From the NCBI GenBank assembly GCA_963555705.1, contig OY743184.1, positions 28,350,639 through 28,414,638 on the forward strand: a stretch of 64,000 bases of DNA, in the 5' to 3' direction. Positions 22,595-36,100 of the stretch are shown here, one piece after another. This DNA is from Ligustrum vulgare (lineage: Eukaryota; Streptophyta; Magnoliopsida; Lamiales; Oleaceae). Each line of letters opens with the position of its first letter. Position 1 is the first letter of the stretch. Made by a program: the position numbers and the translations under genes. The notes below the pieces were generated by a model. It searched no databases. It was given only the letters and a program-made list of their open reading frames with translations, and was not told where the DNA came from.

Positions 22595-22597
22595 AGC

Positions 22598-23916
22598 TGT
22601 AGTGCCACGAGTTCTAATTACCCGGTTCACCACGTCATCATCTGATCTAACTTTTAAAATAATATTTTAGCGGAAGAGATAACTGAAATTCATTTTTGGC
22701 AACATTAAATAAACTGTAATGGTCGATAAAGTTTAAAACATTTATGAAGCAATTCAAAATAATAAATCGAGCCACTAATATTGTAAAACAATTGACAATG
22801 TTATAATTTCTCAAATAATTGAAATTCTCAAAATTATCCAATGTTTGGAAAGTACGGATCATTAAAATAAGATTTTCAACCATTTAACGACTATTGCCAC
22901 AATCATCCATCACTTGCCACCCCTGCAAATGTTGTTTAAAATAGACATGAGCATTTCATAGAAATATTCAGTAGACTCATCGCCAATTAATTAATTTACA
23001 ATATAATTGAACACATAAATGCAGGCTCTATAGAAACATAGGGTGTGGGTAGTCTCTTCTTGTGCATTAAAGCACTAGGCTTCTCTTTGAAAATCATAGG
23101 CTCTTTAAAATCATCGGGTGTGGGTAGTCTCATCTCGTACACTTAAGACACGTATGTTATGCATAACATCATCATTTATCTTGCAAGATATTCTCTTCTT
23201 TCTTTCTCATGCATAAAGCAAGTAAGTTATGACAAGCATAACAACATAATTATTTTCGAAGAAATACATTCTCGTCTCTTTTCATAAAAATGACTTTCAC
23301 ATAAGTCACATAACATACACATTCACATGCAATCATAATTTAAATCAATTAATAGGGCTCGTCTACCTTAAACATAACGAGTGTGGTTGAGCGGGAATGA
23401 CTTCAATCTTTTAACTCTCCGTACGCCTCGTCTAGCCAATTAGAAAGTAAGTTAAATTAGTCTCTTGAGATTTATATTTTAAAAAATGACAAATTACAAT
23501 TTGGGGACTGAAATTGATTATTTGAAAGTTGAGGGACTAAAATGAATACTTTGAAAATTGAGAGACTAAAATGAATACTTTGAAAGTTGAGGGACTAAAA
23601 TGAATACTTTGAAAATTGAGGGACTAAAATGAATAATTTGAAAGTTGAGGGACTAAAATGAATACTTTGAAAACTTTGGATTGAAGCTCAAAATAGATAA
23701 TAAATTGTAGGGCTTGAAATAATTGATTTTTAAAAATGAAAGGGCTGATTAAAATCATTTAAAAACGTAAGGGGCTGAAATGATTAGGTTTAAAACTATA
23801 AGGACCGAAATGCACAACTTTAAAACTTGGGGGACTAAGCTGAAATTTTCGAAACTCAAAATATTAAAACAATTTCAGTCATCTCTCTCTCTCATTCGTC
23901 CGACTACCAGAGGAGC

Positions 23917-23959
<43 letters not shown>

Positions 23960-25014
23960 GCAGCGCGGCGCAACTGGAGGAAAAGGGTCTCCAGTCGGCG
24001 GTTCGCCGGCGCAGGGTGCGGCGAGCGGCGGGGTTGCTGTAGACTAGGTTTTTGTGCTGTTTAGGTGCGAGATCGATGGCTAAACCCGACGATTGAAGGT
24101 GAGTGTTTAGCATTGGATTCTCCTTGGTCTTGGGTTTTGATTTTTGGACTGAGTGGGGAGGTTGTGGCCGTCGACAGTGACAGTTTGGAATGGGTGGTTT
24201 GGTAATGGTGGCTGCGTGAGGTTGGTGGTTTGGGATTGATTTGGGCAGTGGTGGTTTTCTTGGAGGTGGCGGTTTGGTTGTGGTTGGTTGTCCAGCTGGG
24301 AGAAGGCAGCCAGGGGAGATTTGTGGTTCGGTGGAGGGTCGTGGGGATGGATTGGTGTGGCTTCGAGCTGTGGTTGCGGTTCATGGGTGGTGCTGCAGGT
24401 GGTTTGACTGGCTGGGTTGTGGATGATGACGACAATGGGTTGTGCCGTGGGTGTTGAAGGTGATGGAGTTCGCAGTGGTTGCAGTGGGGGTGAGGGTGAA
24501 GTGGTTGGTCGGCAGCTGCAGTGGCTGAGATGGAGATGGAGGTGGTGATGATGATGAAGGAGTAGGAAGACTTGGCTGCAACTGAATTTGGATTTTGAAG
24601 TTGGAGAAGAGTGAATTTGGAGAGGTTGGTAATGTAGAGGTAGGGTGTGGTATTGGATGGGATTGATGTGATGGATGGGGGTTGGTGGTGTGAAAACCTA
24701 GACAAGTATTGCACGTAATTCGAGGAAAATTCGCACGCGAAATCAACTGAGTCGGAAGGATTAAACTGATAAAATTAGATTGACGTAATTTGGGATTTAA
24801 AGCGATTTTGAAAATAATAATTTAAATAAACAATTAAAATAATAAAATTTTAGAAATTCGGAATTTAATTTAAAATTGAAATAACTCGATATTTCTCGAC
24901 TTGACTAGACGAACGCGTCGTGAAGTTAACTTAGAAATGGGTGAGATCGCAGCAACACAGTTTTCGAGGTTTTAAAATAATTATTTAATCGCGTGAAAAT
25001 TCTTAGTCGCTACA
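22598..25014 (-). repeat. Tekay-like LTR, right copy (2,417 bp)
   Basis: Direct repeat of 15762-18176. On the minus strand it begins TGTAGCGACTAAGAAT. It carries a (GA)n run at about 23918-23957 and the same minisatellite at 23520-23670. No matching target duplication is seen because the left outer end is an internal sequence. Confidence 0.9.
23918..23957. repeat. (GA)n microsatellite
   Basis: About 20 GA units inside the right Tekay-like LTR, much longer than the equivalent run in the left LTR (about 17050-17062). Confidence 0.9.
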
Positions 25015-27123
25015 ATTTTTATATGTCAACAATTACATATTTACCAACTACTGTAGTTTGAGATCACCTTCTGTCAATGTAGCCATATCTTTCCAATTCT
25101 TTCATGTCACATTCATATGGCCCATGTGCTTTAAAACCTAAACCGAGCTCGAGGCAAATCTTCAAATGGGCGAGTATTTATTGGGCTAAAGTTAATCAGA
25201 TACGAATGGAATTAGTGGCATTTGCATGTCATGTCTGCACGAATTTACTTAATCATGTGTAGCATAATTCCAAATATTTAGATGGAAATTACGACCGGAG
25301 AAATACCTCTTGAATGCTCTTGTAAACTAATTTGAAAATCTTGATTTCTCCAATCAATTTGTGCACCATAACTGTTCAATTCTTCAACCTCCAAAGGTGA
25401 TATACACGAGAGAACAAAAATGAGATATTAGAGTTTCTAAATTCTTGTACTAGCACGATAATAATGAATTGATGTAGAATTTTTAAACCCGGGTTGTATT
25501 TAAGAGAGGTTAAAGTGGGCTTGACGAATCATTTAATAATGACTTGATCCAAGTGTTTTAATTAATCTAATTAATTAACATGGTAGATAAGTCGATTAAT
25601 TTAATTAATTAACATGGGCCTATTAATAAACAAATTGATTAATTAATCTATAAATATCAAATGCTTGTTAATTAATTAATTAATTCTAATTACATTTTGC
25701 TAGTTCTCCTATTGTGTGACCCTTTAAATTTTTTATCACAATGTCTAACAATAAGAATTATTATTTCGATCTAATCAAAATAAGATTAATTAAAACTCTA
25801 TTTTCAATTAATCATAAATTACCAATATTAATTAATTCACATTCGTTGTCATCTAGCAAAGTGTCGAGCAATATAGGTGACGTGAAATATCACGTAGTAT
25901 GACAAAATCGAACTTGTTCGTTTATGATTATGAAATTATAATACTTTCGTTAGTATGATTCGATCAATTACGAGATATGGAAGATTGTAATCTCGATTAT
26001 TGATTCTATTTCACTCTTAAGTCAATAAATATCGAAATTATTTTGGACTCGTGAATTTTCCTTGGCTAAGAATTTCGATATCAACTTAACCAAACAAAAT
26101 GTAGATCATAATATTTTACTTTCTATGAGTGATGCATCATGTGTTTATCATTCATAATTTTCATATGATTCTTGACATACCCGAACAACATAGTATTAGC
26201 AACTTTTCATAGAGAAACATCCGACATTACTAAAGTATGACAGTTCTCATATAAAGTACTATGATGGGTTCAGTACTATGATGGGTTCAAGTTAAAAGAT
26301 CAATTCCACTAACAAACGTTAGAGATTAACGAAAGACGCTCAAATAGTTATCAATGTGAAATTTCTGTTGTGGGTCTCCAATGTATTGTTCTCTTAACAA
26401 AGCTTCCACATGTCCATTTAAATGACTCTACATCTTACCTTGTCAGATTTGTTACTCACTTCTAAAGTGAGAGATAACACATGTGTTGGTCTATATATAA
26501 TAACGATATATGTATCTCGATATTACTTTACGACTGAGGATAATTTTACTTTACGACTTTACTACTGTGATTAACAAGTTATCCAAATTTGAATCTACCA
26601 ACTCTTTTGATTTAAGTTTTTGAGAATAGTAATATTAATGTTAGTCAATTAAATAACAAATCTGCAATGTATGCAAAAAACATCAAATATATTACTAAGT
26701 ATTTGGTAAAACAATTGGACCTAAAACATAACACTTGCAATATTTTTGTGATAGGACAAATAAAAAGGAAATTCAAACAAAAGGTAAAAACATGGTGATA
26801 CTGAGACTAATTTCGAATACTGTTCTGTAAATGCATTGTCTTCTTATTTTTAAATAAACTAGTGATCACATTTAAATTTAAAATATCTCCCTAGAATTAT
26901 TGTTTAACTTTATACTTTGATTGAATTTTAACTTTACATTAGAATTTATGGATCCAATCTAATTTAAGTAATAATAATGTAGCCTTGTCTTATTTATTTA
27001 TTTATTTTGACGAGATTAAGTCTTTGTTCGTGTTACCTTTTTAGTTGCTAAAATTTTAAATTGCTGAAAATTAATGATATTCAAATGAGTAGGAGTTGTT
27101 GATTCTTGTGGTTAAAATTTATA
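25015..27123. other. AT-rich intergenic spacer
   Basis: I see no gene. An AATT run is at about 25665-25684 and a 17-bp tandem duplication (gtactatgatgggttca) at about 26253-26289. Phrases near 25850-26480 look like decayed copia LTR text, but no pair or end can be defined. Confidence 0.4.
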
Positions 27124-27299
27124 TTTATACTATATATAAAAGTGAAAAAGTCTTGACCAATTGTTGACCTCACACACCCGCCCATTCCCGCCTATTTCCT
27201 TGCTTCCTTTGTAAGTTGAGTATAACAATATGTAAGTTTAATATTTATTTATTATTATTATTGTAATATATAAAAATATATCAGATAGATTACATACGT

Positions 27300-27426
27300 G
27301 TCCGTTTGGTAACACTGTAGTGGTTTATAAACTGGTTTATTTATGATTTTGAGGTAAAATGTGTGGTTGAAAAGTGGAGAGAGAAAATTTGAATGGTTAA
27401 AAAGTGGTTTGATTTACCAAACGGAC
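27300..27426. mobile_element. short MITE with 13-bp perfect inverted repeats
   Basis: GTCCGTTTGGTAA at 27300-27312 is inverted at 27414-27426. The interior (tgtggttgaaaagtgg and following) is also found in the MITE at 44068-44203. No clear target duplication. Confidence 0.75.
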
Positions 27427-27752
27427 GCCAGCAGACCACTTTCGTGTTTTCCAATATGTTCCCAATTAGACATCTCATTTCCCAATACGAAAAGACTGAA
27501 GAGAAAATACAGAAGGAAGAGAAGAAAGAAACCAGATGAAGAAAAACAAAAGAGGAAACGCCCATTCTCTACGGGCTCATTTTATCCCTTCACCCAACCA
27601 AATCATTAGCTCCGTTCTCTTCCATACCACACCGGTCGATCGTCTACCACCGCGTCGTCTTCTTCCATGGGTTACATCTACACGCCTCTGAAAGTTTTGT
27701 TCTCGGTCAATTTACATCAGCTACTTTCCTGGTTGGATCTCACCGCACAGAC
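27427..27752. other. possible upstream region of the RPA-like pseudogene
   Basis: Moderately GC-rich text with a frame (27361-27609) that starts in the MITE and has no known motif. It could be the promoter or leader of the RPA-like gene, interrupted by the solo LTR. I see no defined gene. Confidence 0.3.
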
Positions 27753-29158
27753 TGTTGGGAACTCGGGTTGCTCTACTCACAAAAATTGATTTCTTGTAAA
27801 TAGATCATCCCGTTACAGGATTTTCTGTTCTATGTATTTAACTTGGAATACATAATTTTCTGCATATAAAAATGAAAGAGATATTACCCTTTTAGCGCGC
27901 TTTACAATAATATCTTTTCACTGCTTCTTGATTCCACCAAAAGCTTTAAATCCTCAAGCTTTCCCCTGTATTCTCCAATAGCAGCTATGCAGGTGTGTGG
28001 TCACATTTCTCTAGGCTAATGTTAAACTAGGATTAGAGTTTTCTTTGTAAAGAGAAAAACACAGTACACACTTTAGTGTGTGTCACACCACTTTTCCAAC
28101 TAGGTTAAGAAAAATAATCTTAGGAGACTATTTGTAACCTCTTTACACTCCAAAACCCCACCAACCCTAGTACCATAACCCAGACCCATTTATGCACAGC
28201 CTAATACCGGTAATACGCCTATTATAGTAAAGCCACCGAGGGAACCTAATCGGACCCAATTTAACTAAGCTTCAATAAATTAATTATGACCTGGTCAACT
28301 GTTGATCAGTCAAAATTAATTTATTAATCACGTTCTATTTCACTAAAAAAACGAGATTGCACTCTTAGTAAAATTGAAATTACTGAAATAATTAATCAAT
28401 AATTCTATCATCTAACTTATCGTTCTTATATGTTACTCCCGTCAATCAATTCGAATATTCGGAGCAAGTTAAAATGACCAAAATGCCCTTCTCTGAATAT
28501 TCATAAATTCTCAACTCTCATATTCTATCTGACAGTTCGATGTGATCACATAACATCATAGAGTTTAACAGTCACTGTCGAATTACTGAGCTGAGATTCA
28601 ATTGTCCACTAGAAGAACCAGTGAGATTATGATCATACCTAAAAGGTGACGGATTTCATAATACGAATATATGTTCCTCGTTAGTTCACTTTAATTCTCA
28701 AAGTACCGAGACATTGATCATAAATTTGATCTCAGCCATTGATACCTCAAAGAACTTCAAGTTAGTAATATAAATCCATTATCAGATTAGAATTAAGGTC
28801 CCACATATGATAGTCAAGTGAAATTAAATTTGTATGGTCAATGTCACAAATTAATTTCACGTGGTCCCATCCAATACGTTCCAAACGTACTCTCAATTTA
28901 ATTACCAAATTCAAAGATAGACTTTAATAAAATCAAGACGATCTTATCAAAATAAATTGTCCATATTTATTTACTGATCGTGAATGTTAATTTTAGATCG
29001 AATCACAAATTAAATCTTTCTGTGTTTAACAACTTAAACACTCAATTTGTAATATCAAATCGACTCGTGGACAAACGAAACTTCATATTAATACAATAGA
29101 TTAATATTTTATTTTAAATATCGTGAATTATACTCTATATGCATACATAATTCCAACA
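27753..29158 (-). repeat. solo copia LTR (1,406 bp)
   Basis: Starts TGTTGGGAACTCGGG and ends AATTCCAACA, matching the LTRs of the copia element at 30680-39406. It has no interior on either side. Flanks CAGAC (27748-27752) and CTGAC (29159-29163) agree at four of five bases, as expected for an old target duplication. It arose by recombination between the two LTRs of an inserted element. Confidence 0.88.
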
Positions 29159-29607
29159 CTGACTTCGTTTCTGCACCTCAGGGAAGCACTACTGTTTTCT
29201 TTTTGATCGATTTTGTGATCTTCTATTGGCGCTCTCCCCCCCTCTCCCCTCCCTAATTTTCTAGTAAGAGCTAAATTATGTCAAATATCAGCTCTTTTTT
29301 CACTACATCTAGCTTTTCGATAGACTCTCAGATTTCAGCGTGATAGATTACGGATAATTGTGCCTGCTCTTACATGCCGTCTATTGGCAAATTATTCATC
29401 ATTACGCTGCATTTTTAATTTTCCCATACCTAAGAGAAACGGGTTTATATATGTTTGCATATCACCGATTTTTCATCTTGCATTTCTCCATCTTAGCATA
29501 GATTTTGTTCTAGGTGTTTATGTACATGTATGCTGTATTAGTTCTTTGTTGCAATTTTTCCATTGCATTTGTTTGGAATCTAATCTATCTACTTTCTAGA
29601 ATGCTAT
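29159..29607. other. spacer between solo LTR and RPA-like exon
   Basis: T/C-rich non-coding text. The frame at 29360-29599 (+) has no recognisable motif. It may be leader or first intron of the RPA-like gene. Confidence 0.35.
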
Positions 29608-29764
29608 GTCTTGTGAGATTTAGCATGCACCAGATGTACACTCCTGTGAATGAGATCTCTGCAGCCAAAGTTGACTGGAATGTTAAGGTTGGTGTTATTG
29701 GAGCATACCATACGACCGTTCGTGATTAGATATTCAGCCTTGAGTACGTGTTCATGATTTTCAG

Positions 29765-30679
29765 GTAATTGTCTTCATTTTGTTGAAACATCAGTCATCT
29801 GTGGTATATTCACCCTGGACTATGTCAATATTTTGATTGCAGTTGACTAAGTCCGATTGTACATTCTCTGTCAGGACATGAGATATTCATTTTCAAGTTT
29901 GTTCTTTAATTCATCATTGTCAGTTTCTTTCTTCCTTCACAATTTTTGTTTTGTAATCGTTTTTTTTTTTGGTTTTTTACCTTTCCTTATAAGACAAATA
30001 TGAGGATTTAGAGAAATATGATCATTGTATATGATATAATGATTTTGGGAACACTACTGCTGCGGTGCTGTTCTTTTGAGACCAGCATGTACTCGCAACT
30101 TCTCATTAGATATAGCCTACCCAATAACTTAGCTAACTCGCAAATTTTGTTGCACTACTTTTCTTCGATGCATATTATGATGCTTGCAAATTTCTTTCAC
30201 AGACACGTACAAATCAAACTTTTCACTACCATGTTAATAAATATCCTTTATCTTATCAATTCATTTGGTATCCTCTTCCAAGTCTACCACCACTAATAGA
30301 CATCAATTTGTTGGATGTTCAGGAAAGCCATTAAAACCCCATGTTTGGTGTACATTTTAGAAAGAATTTGATTTTTTGAATAATTTTTTTTTCGATAATG
30401 TGTGGTTGAAAAGCCTGAAAATTTTCTTGATTCCTGTGTAAAATATTTTATCATGTATGAGAAAAAAGAGAATCAAGCAGGGGCTAAAAAATGTACAAGA
30501 CAACTAAATATGAACTCATTTGACATCTAATCATAATTTGAGCATTTAAGAAAAGGGAATGAGTGGAATGGGGATGGAATTGCAACAAAAGCATCAACGT
30601 ATAATTAGTAGTGATATAGTTGCTTCTAGTTGTTTTTGCTTCTAATAGTAGATATATCTTTCTAGGTGTAAGAAAGATT
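29765..30679. other. intron of the RPA-like pseudogene, left of the copia insertion
   Basis: T-rich intron-like sequence. Around 30405-30420 is a short match to the MITE interior (aatgtgtggttgaaaag). The frame at 30018-30296 has no known motif. Confidence 0.45.
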
Positions 30680-32102
30680 TGTTGGGAACCCGGGTTGCTC
30701 TACTCACAAGAATTAATTTCTTGTGACTAGATTATTCGGTTACAGGATTTTCTGTTCTATATATTCAACTTGGAATAAATAATTTTGCACACAAAAATAG
30801 TTTTGAGAAGATTACCCTTGTAGCGTGATTTACAATAATCTTCATCAAGTGCTTTTAGATTCCACAAAAGCTTCAAACTCTCAAGTTTTCCCCCGGGTTC
30901 TCCAATGGCAGCTATGCAGGTGTGTGGTCACATTTCTCAAGACCTAAGTTAAACTAGGATCAGGGTTTTTTTTTTTTTTTTGTAAAGAGGAAACACACAC
31001 TACACACTTTAGTGTGTGTCTCGCCACTTTTCCAATTAGGTTAATAAAAATAGTCTTAGGAGACTATTTGTAACCTCTTTACACTCCAAAACCCTACCAG
31101 GCCTAGTAGCATAACCCAGACCTGTTTCTGTACAACCCAATACAGGTAATAAGCCTGTATAAACCCATTATAGTGAAGCCACCGAGGGAACCTGATCGGA
31201 CCCAATTAAACTAAGCTCCAATAAATTAATTATGACCCGATCAACTCTTGATCAGTTAAAATTAATTTATTAATCACGTTCTATTACACTAAAAGAACGA
31301 GATTGCACTCTTAGTAAAATTGAAATTACTGAAACAATTAATCAATAATTATATCCTCTGACTTATCGTTCTTACATGTTACCCCCGTCGATCAACTCGA
31401 ATATTCGGAGCAAGTTAAAATGACCAAAATGCCCTTCTCCGAATATTCATAAATTCTCAACTCTCATCTTCTATCTGATAGTTCGATGTGATCCATCACA
31501 TCATAGAATTCAACAGTCATTGTCGAATTACTGAGCTCAGATTCAACTGTCCACTAGAAGAACCAGTGAGATTATGATCATACCTAAAAGGTGACATATT
31601 CCATAATACGAATATATGTTCCTCGTTAGTTCACTTTAATTCCCAAAGTACCGAGATATTGATCAGCAATTTGATCTCACCAATTGATACCTCAAAGAAC
31701 TTCAAGTTAGTAATCGAAGTCCATTATCTGATTAGGATTAAGGTCCCATGTACGATAATCAAGTGAAATTAAATTTTTATGGTCAATGTCATAAATTAAT
31801 TTCACGTGGTCCCATCCAATACGTTCCAAACGTACTCTCAATTTTATTACCAAAGTCAAAGTAGACTTTAATAAAATCGAGACGATCTTATCAAAATAAA
31901 TTGTCCATATTTATTTACGGATCGTGAATGTTAATTTTAGATCGAATCACAAATTGAATCTTTCTATGTTTAACAACTTAAACACTCAATTTGTAATATC
32001 AAATCGACTCGTGGACAAACGCAACTTCATATTAATACAATCAATTAATATTTTATTTTAAATGTCGTGAATTATACTCTATGGGCATATATAATTCCAA
32101 CA
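30680..32102 (-). repeat. copia 3' LTR (1,423 bp)
   Basis: Direct repeat of 37990-39406, TGTTGGGAACCCGGG to ATTCCAACA. Differences are a T run near 30967-30981 and scattered substitutions. Confidence 0.93.
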
Positions 32103-32113
32103 ATCTCCCACTT
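32103..32113 (-). other. copia polypurine tract
   Basis: Minus strand AAGTGGGAGAT directly before TGTTGG, the classic copia arrangement. Confidence 0.9.
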
Positions 32114-32990
32114 GCCCTTAGAGTATACATGAAAATCGAATCATCCATCTTGTCAACATTATCATTACATTAATTATTATGTTCTCAACCAAGATGATAA
32201 CTCATTTCGATGTGAGTCACGGTTGTATAACAAACAATCCAAGAATGTGTTATACCCAACCAATTAACCACATTATCTCCCAGTTATATTCCAATTTTGA
32301 CGACTCTCGAGAGTCCTAGTCAAATCAGATTTTAATTAGTTTTAATCCATCAGATCACAAACTGAATAGATAAGCAAATATTTATTCGTTTTTCAAAAAC
32401 GATTCAGTATATGCTTTACCTCTATTCAATGATCTGATCCTTGATCAAACTAATAATCACCAACAATATCTCTAGCATAAGATATGACCTATCTAGTGCA
32501 AAGTAAGGCTTCCTATAGCCGGAGCATAAGGAACATTCTCTATCTTACCATGAGTCTTAGGAGAATACTCATAAGATAGATAAAGTCCACAAAGAATATT
32601 ATTCCTTTCAAGACTTCAATATTGCAAATGTAGATAGTATCTTATTATTACATGAAACTTGAGACTATTCTATTCCATTTTTCTCCCACTTCGAAAAGTA
32701 CAGATGTCTAGAAAAATAGATAGTCATCTACAAGTCCTTCATGTCTAATTGCTGGTATCAACTACTATTTAATGAAAATACTCTCACACATATGTAGAGT
32801 GTCATTCAAATAAATAGTCGCGAAAACCGTCTCATCTTTCTGTATACACGAGTATACTTAATATATATCAAGAGTTTGATCAAGAACATGTATCACAATA
32901 GTTCTATCAAATTCTATATTCCATATCTTGAACAATTACCCAAATCTAAAGTTGGAAACTTGTAAGTCATGAATTTTACTTTCATGGTCT

Positions 32991-33194
32991 TTAATATGAA
33001 CTCATCAGATTACACTTTGTAAATGATTTCCTCAAGATGCATTCAAGAAACAACATCTTGACATCCATTTGTCGTACCTCATTTTCACAATGAACGACAA
33101 TGGATAAAAGATCTAGGTAAACTTTTACATGGCTATTGGCAAGAAGGGAAACCCACAACCATAAGCCTTGCACTAAAGGTATCAACCTTTCCAT
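32991..33194 (-). pseudogene. copia reverse transcriptase trace
   Basis: The 67-residue minus frame includes VVHCENEVRQMDVKMLFLECIL, matching the copia RT block with the QMDVKTAFLNG motif; the catalytic Asp is kept but the following Asn-Gly is lost. Flanking frames in 32114-34200 are shifted and carry no clear domain. Confidence 0.75.
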
Positions 33195-36100
33195 CTACCA
33201 TTCTTTTATCATCTTAAAAATCATCACACCCTATAGGTTTGACCCCATTGGGTGCTTCTACAAATATCCAAACTTGTTGGATTACTAGGAATCTAATTCC
33301 GAGTTCACATTCACCTTCCATGATTTCAAGTCTATAACTTCTACCACTTCCCTAAATGAGGAGTTTTTCTCTTATTTCAATAGAGACTGTCTAAAAGGAC
33401 TCTCCGTAGAATAAGGGTCAAGAAGGTGGTCTTACAACCCTCCCACTCCAATTAGTCGCCGGAAGTGTATTTCCATTATGTCCAAACAGAGTCCCTTCCT
33501 CTCTTCCCACTACTTGGTATATCCCTAATTGGGATCAACCTCTTCACTGCCTCTTTATGAACATAAAGAAGAGACAGAACGATGAGAACAACTTCGACTA
33601 CAACCTTTGGTTTTCCCGTGTCCATTGGGATCACCAGGAAAGAATAGTGGTTGAACCACTTGCCCATTCTCCCACTAGGATCAGCAACCATCGGTTCCGT
33701 ACGAAGTTCCATACATCAAGATTAATTCTATGCGGAAATCTGGAATCAAGTTGTTTGAACCACGTTCTAACATCTCATCCAATAGAATTTTACTTGTTGA
33801 TTTGTATTCTTCTATAGGCCTTATCCTCTAAGAAAGCTACATTTGTACTCAACAAATACTTTCTTGACCAGAGGATTATAGAAGAAATAATTTCTAGTTT
33901 CGTTGCATGCCTTATAATCAAACCTTCATTGTTGCCTATATCTCGTCAATCCTTGCTTTCAGCTAATGTGCCAAAATTCCCCAAATCTGAATGTGGTGTA
34001 GACTGGGCTTGCACCCCTGCCACAACTCTAGGGGTATTTCAGGAAACGAATCAATGGTACTAGGCTATGAAGGAACCTGACTATCTCCAGTATACATTCC
34101 CAAATGAAACTAGTAACGAGGATAACTCATCATTGATTTGGTATTACCTTGTTCTCCTTTTCCGATAAATGGTTCCTAAACTCAAATGAGAGATACACAA
34201 ACCTCGATCAAATCGAAGTATCTCGATTCTCTTAATTACTTCTCAACTTCTGTCCAAAATTCTAGAAATTCTTTAGCATTTCAGATCAATGAGATATTAA
34301 ATATAGAATCGAGATCTGGAGTGATCATCAATAAAAGTGATGAATTACTCGTACTCTCTCATATCTTGAGCACAAAAAAGAATCCACACATATCGAAGTG
34401 TATTAATCCCCAAACTCTTAAGTCCATATAATGTATAAGGACTCTTGGTTATCTAATCCTCTAAACAAGATTCAGAAAACAGTATAGATTCCACCTCAGA
34501 TCCTTTTGAGGTCCATCCCTTACTAGTATTAGAATCGAGTTTTGGATAAGTGTGACCAAGCCTAAGATCTTAATCATTTTACCCTCTAAATAAAATTCAA
34601 AAGCCCACATAGATTCCACCTCCAAAATACTTAGAGGCTATCTTTACTAGTCTTTCAATCTTATTTAGATAAATATGATTATCTTAAGATCTTATCAAAG
34701 AGTTCATTAATACAAGGAGTCATCTATCCCTTATCACTTGTAGTAATATTACACTTAGAACCATTTACACAAGGCTTTGAGATTGTTAACCATTTGTCTC
34801 GCAATAATAAGAGCATTATTTAACTTAATTCCAACTAATAACTGGAGATTAAGTGCTAAATAATTCCGCTCAAATAATAAAGAGACAAAATAACAATCAA
34901 ATTGTTTCGCAAACATAAAAGCCCAACGGCTCTTTCCATATTACCATACTCGTGCTTATCCTTATAATATACTCTATCTCATTGTGTCATTTGGTCACCT
35001 AGGACTATATTGCAACAACTTGCAATAGTGATTAGTTACTCTAGAATCTATAATCAAGATAGACTCAATTACTAACCATAACACAATGAATAGAGTCTTA
35101 CTCCATTATAGAGTTTCCAGGAAAGGCTACTTCCTCATTAATCCTATCTTTGCTCAAAAGCAAAAAGGTTAGAGGGCCTACAATACTATCCGTTGCTTTA
35201 AAATAATCTCTTCATTACGAATAGCTTACATTGAACCTTTCAGGGACACGTTCATCCTGGTGAATATAGTCCACATTGAACCGCAAGAGATCATCTTAAA
35301 AGATTTCTCAAGCATTATGTCACATGAATCAATGTTTGCAAGTGGAACCTCCACCACGTTAAAGTGACCAATCATGTTTTACCAAATGGTCTCTTATAAA
35401 AATCGTGATCGGTTCATAAGTAGAGATATATTATAGCTTGATAGCATATTTTGTATAACTCCATAATTAAAATGTTCAAATTATCATAAATACTCTTCCA
35501 TTGAGAAAATAAATATGGTATCCTATTTTGATGTTTTTATTGCGAAGTGCTTGATATGAGAATCAAAACTGTGCAATAAACCATCTCATCAAAATAATAC
35601 CATTTTCATTGGAAGATTTATGATTACTATTGAACAAGGATCTCCTAGCACAAACAAATGTTATAAGTGAAAAGAATTATAACGAGACATGTTACAGTTT
35701 TCGCAAATTAGTTGGTGATGTCTAAATATATAACTAGTTGTGGAAATACGACATTCAAATAAAATACACGAGTTGCATAAATTGTGAGTACTTTCATATA
35801 TGATGCATGAATAAAAAAATTATACACAAGTAGACCCAAAACTACTATAATATGACGACAATCTAAAACCCCAAAATCTTAAACACATTTCTCTATAGGA
35901 GAAATAAATGTGATTTTTGGCTAGGTTGGAACCCTCCCACTAAATTAAATATATCTAGCATCTCATGCAATATTTAATTTATAGTCGTTAAAATTTGGCC
36001 ATCATTGACATTGTTTGGATATTCTATAGGAAGTCCCCACGATGTCATTGATTTAAGTGTCTAACCCCTATATTGATAATATTTCAAGTACCAAATTAAT

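Larger units (their letters stand above)
15545..25014 (-). mobile_element. Tekay/Del-like gypsy element in tandem LTR arrangement
   Basis: On the minus strand, LTR 25014-22598, primer site, interior 22579-18191, polypurine tract and LTR 18176-15762 form one element of about 9.25 kb. Left of the second LTR there is no target duplication. Instead there is another primer site and the same leader sequence as beside the first LTR (15761-15545 and, across E1, 8910-8792). So the order is LTR, interior, LTR, partial interior. This is the pattern left by unequal recombination between LTRs. Integrase tail and chromodomain remnants place it near Tekay/Del. The pol region is heavily decayed. Confidence 0.8.

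Noticed and set aside
24061..24714. 217-residue minus-strand frame, with a broken counterpart at 17185-17885
   Set aside because: Pro/Ser/Thr/His-rich low-complexity frame on the complement of a G-rich LTR segment; it starts at GTG, not ATG, and is broken in the other LTR.
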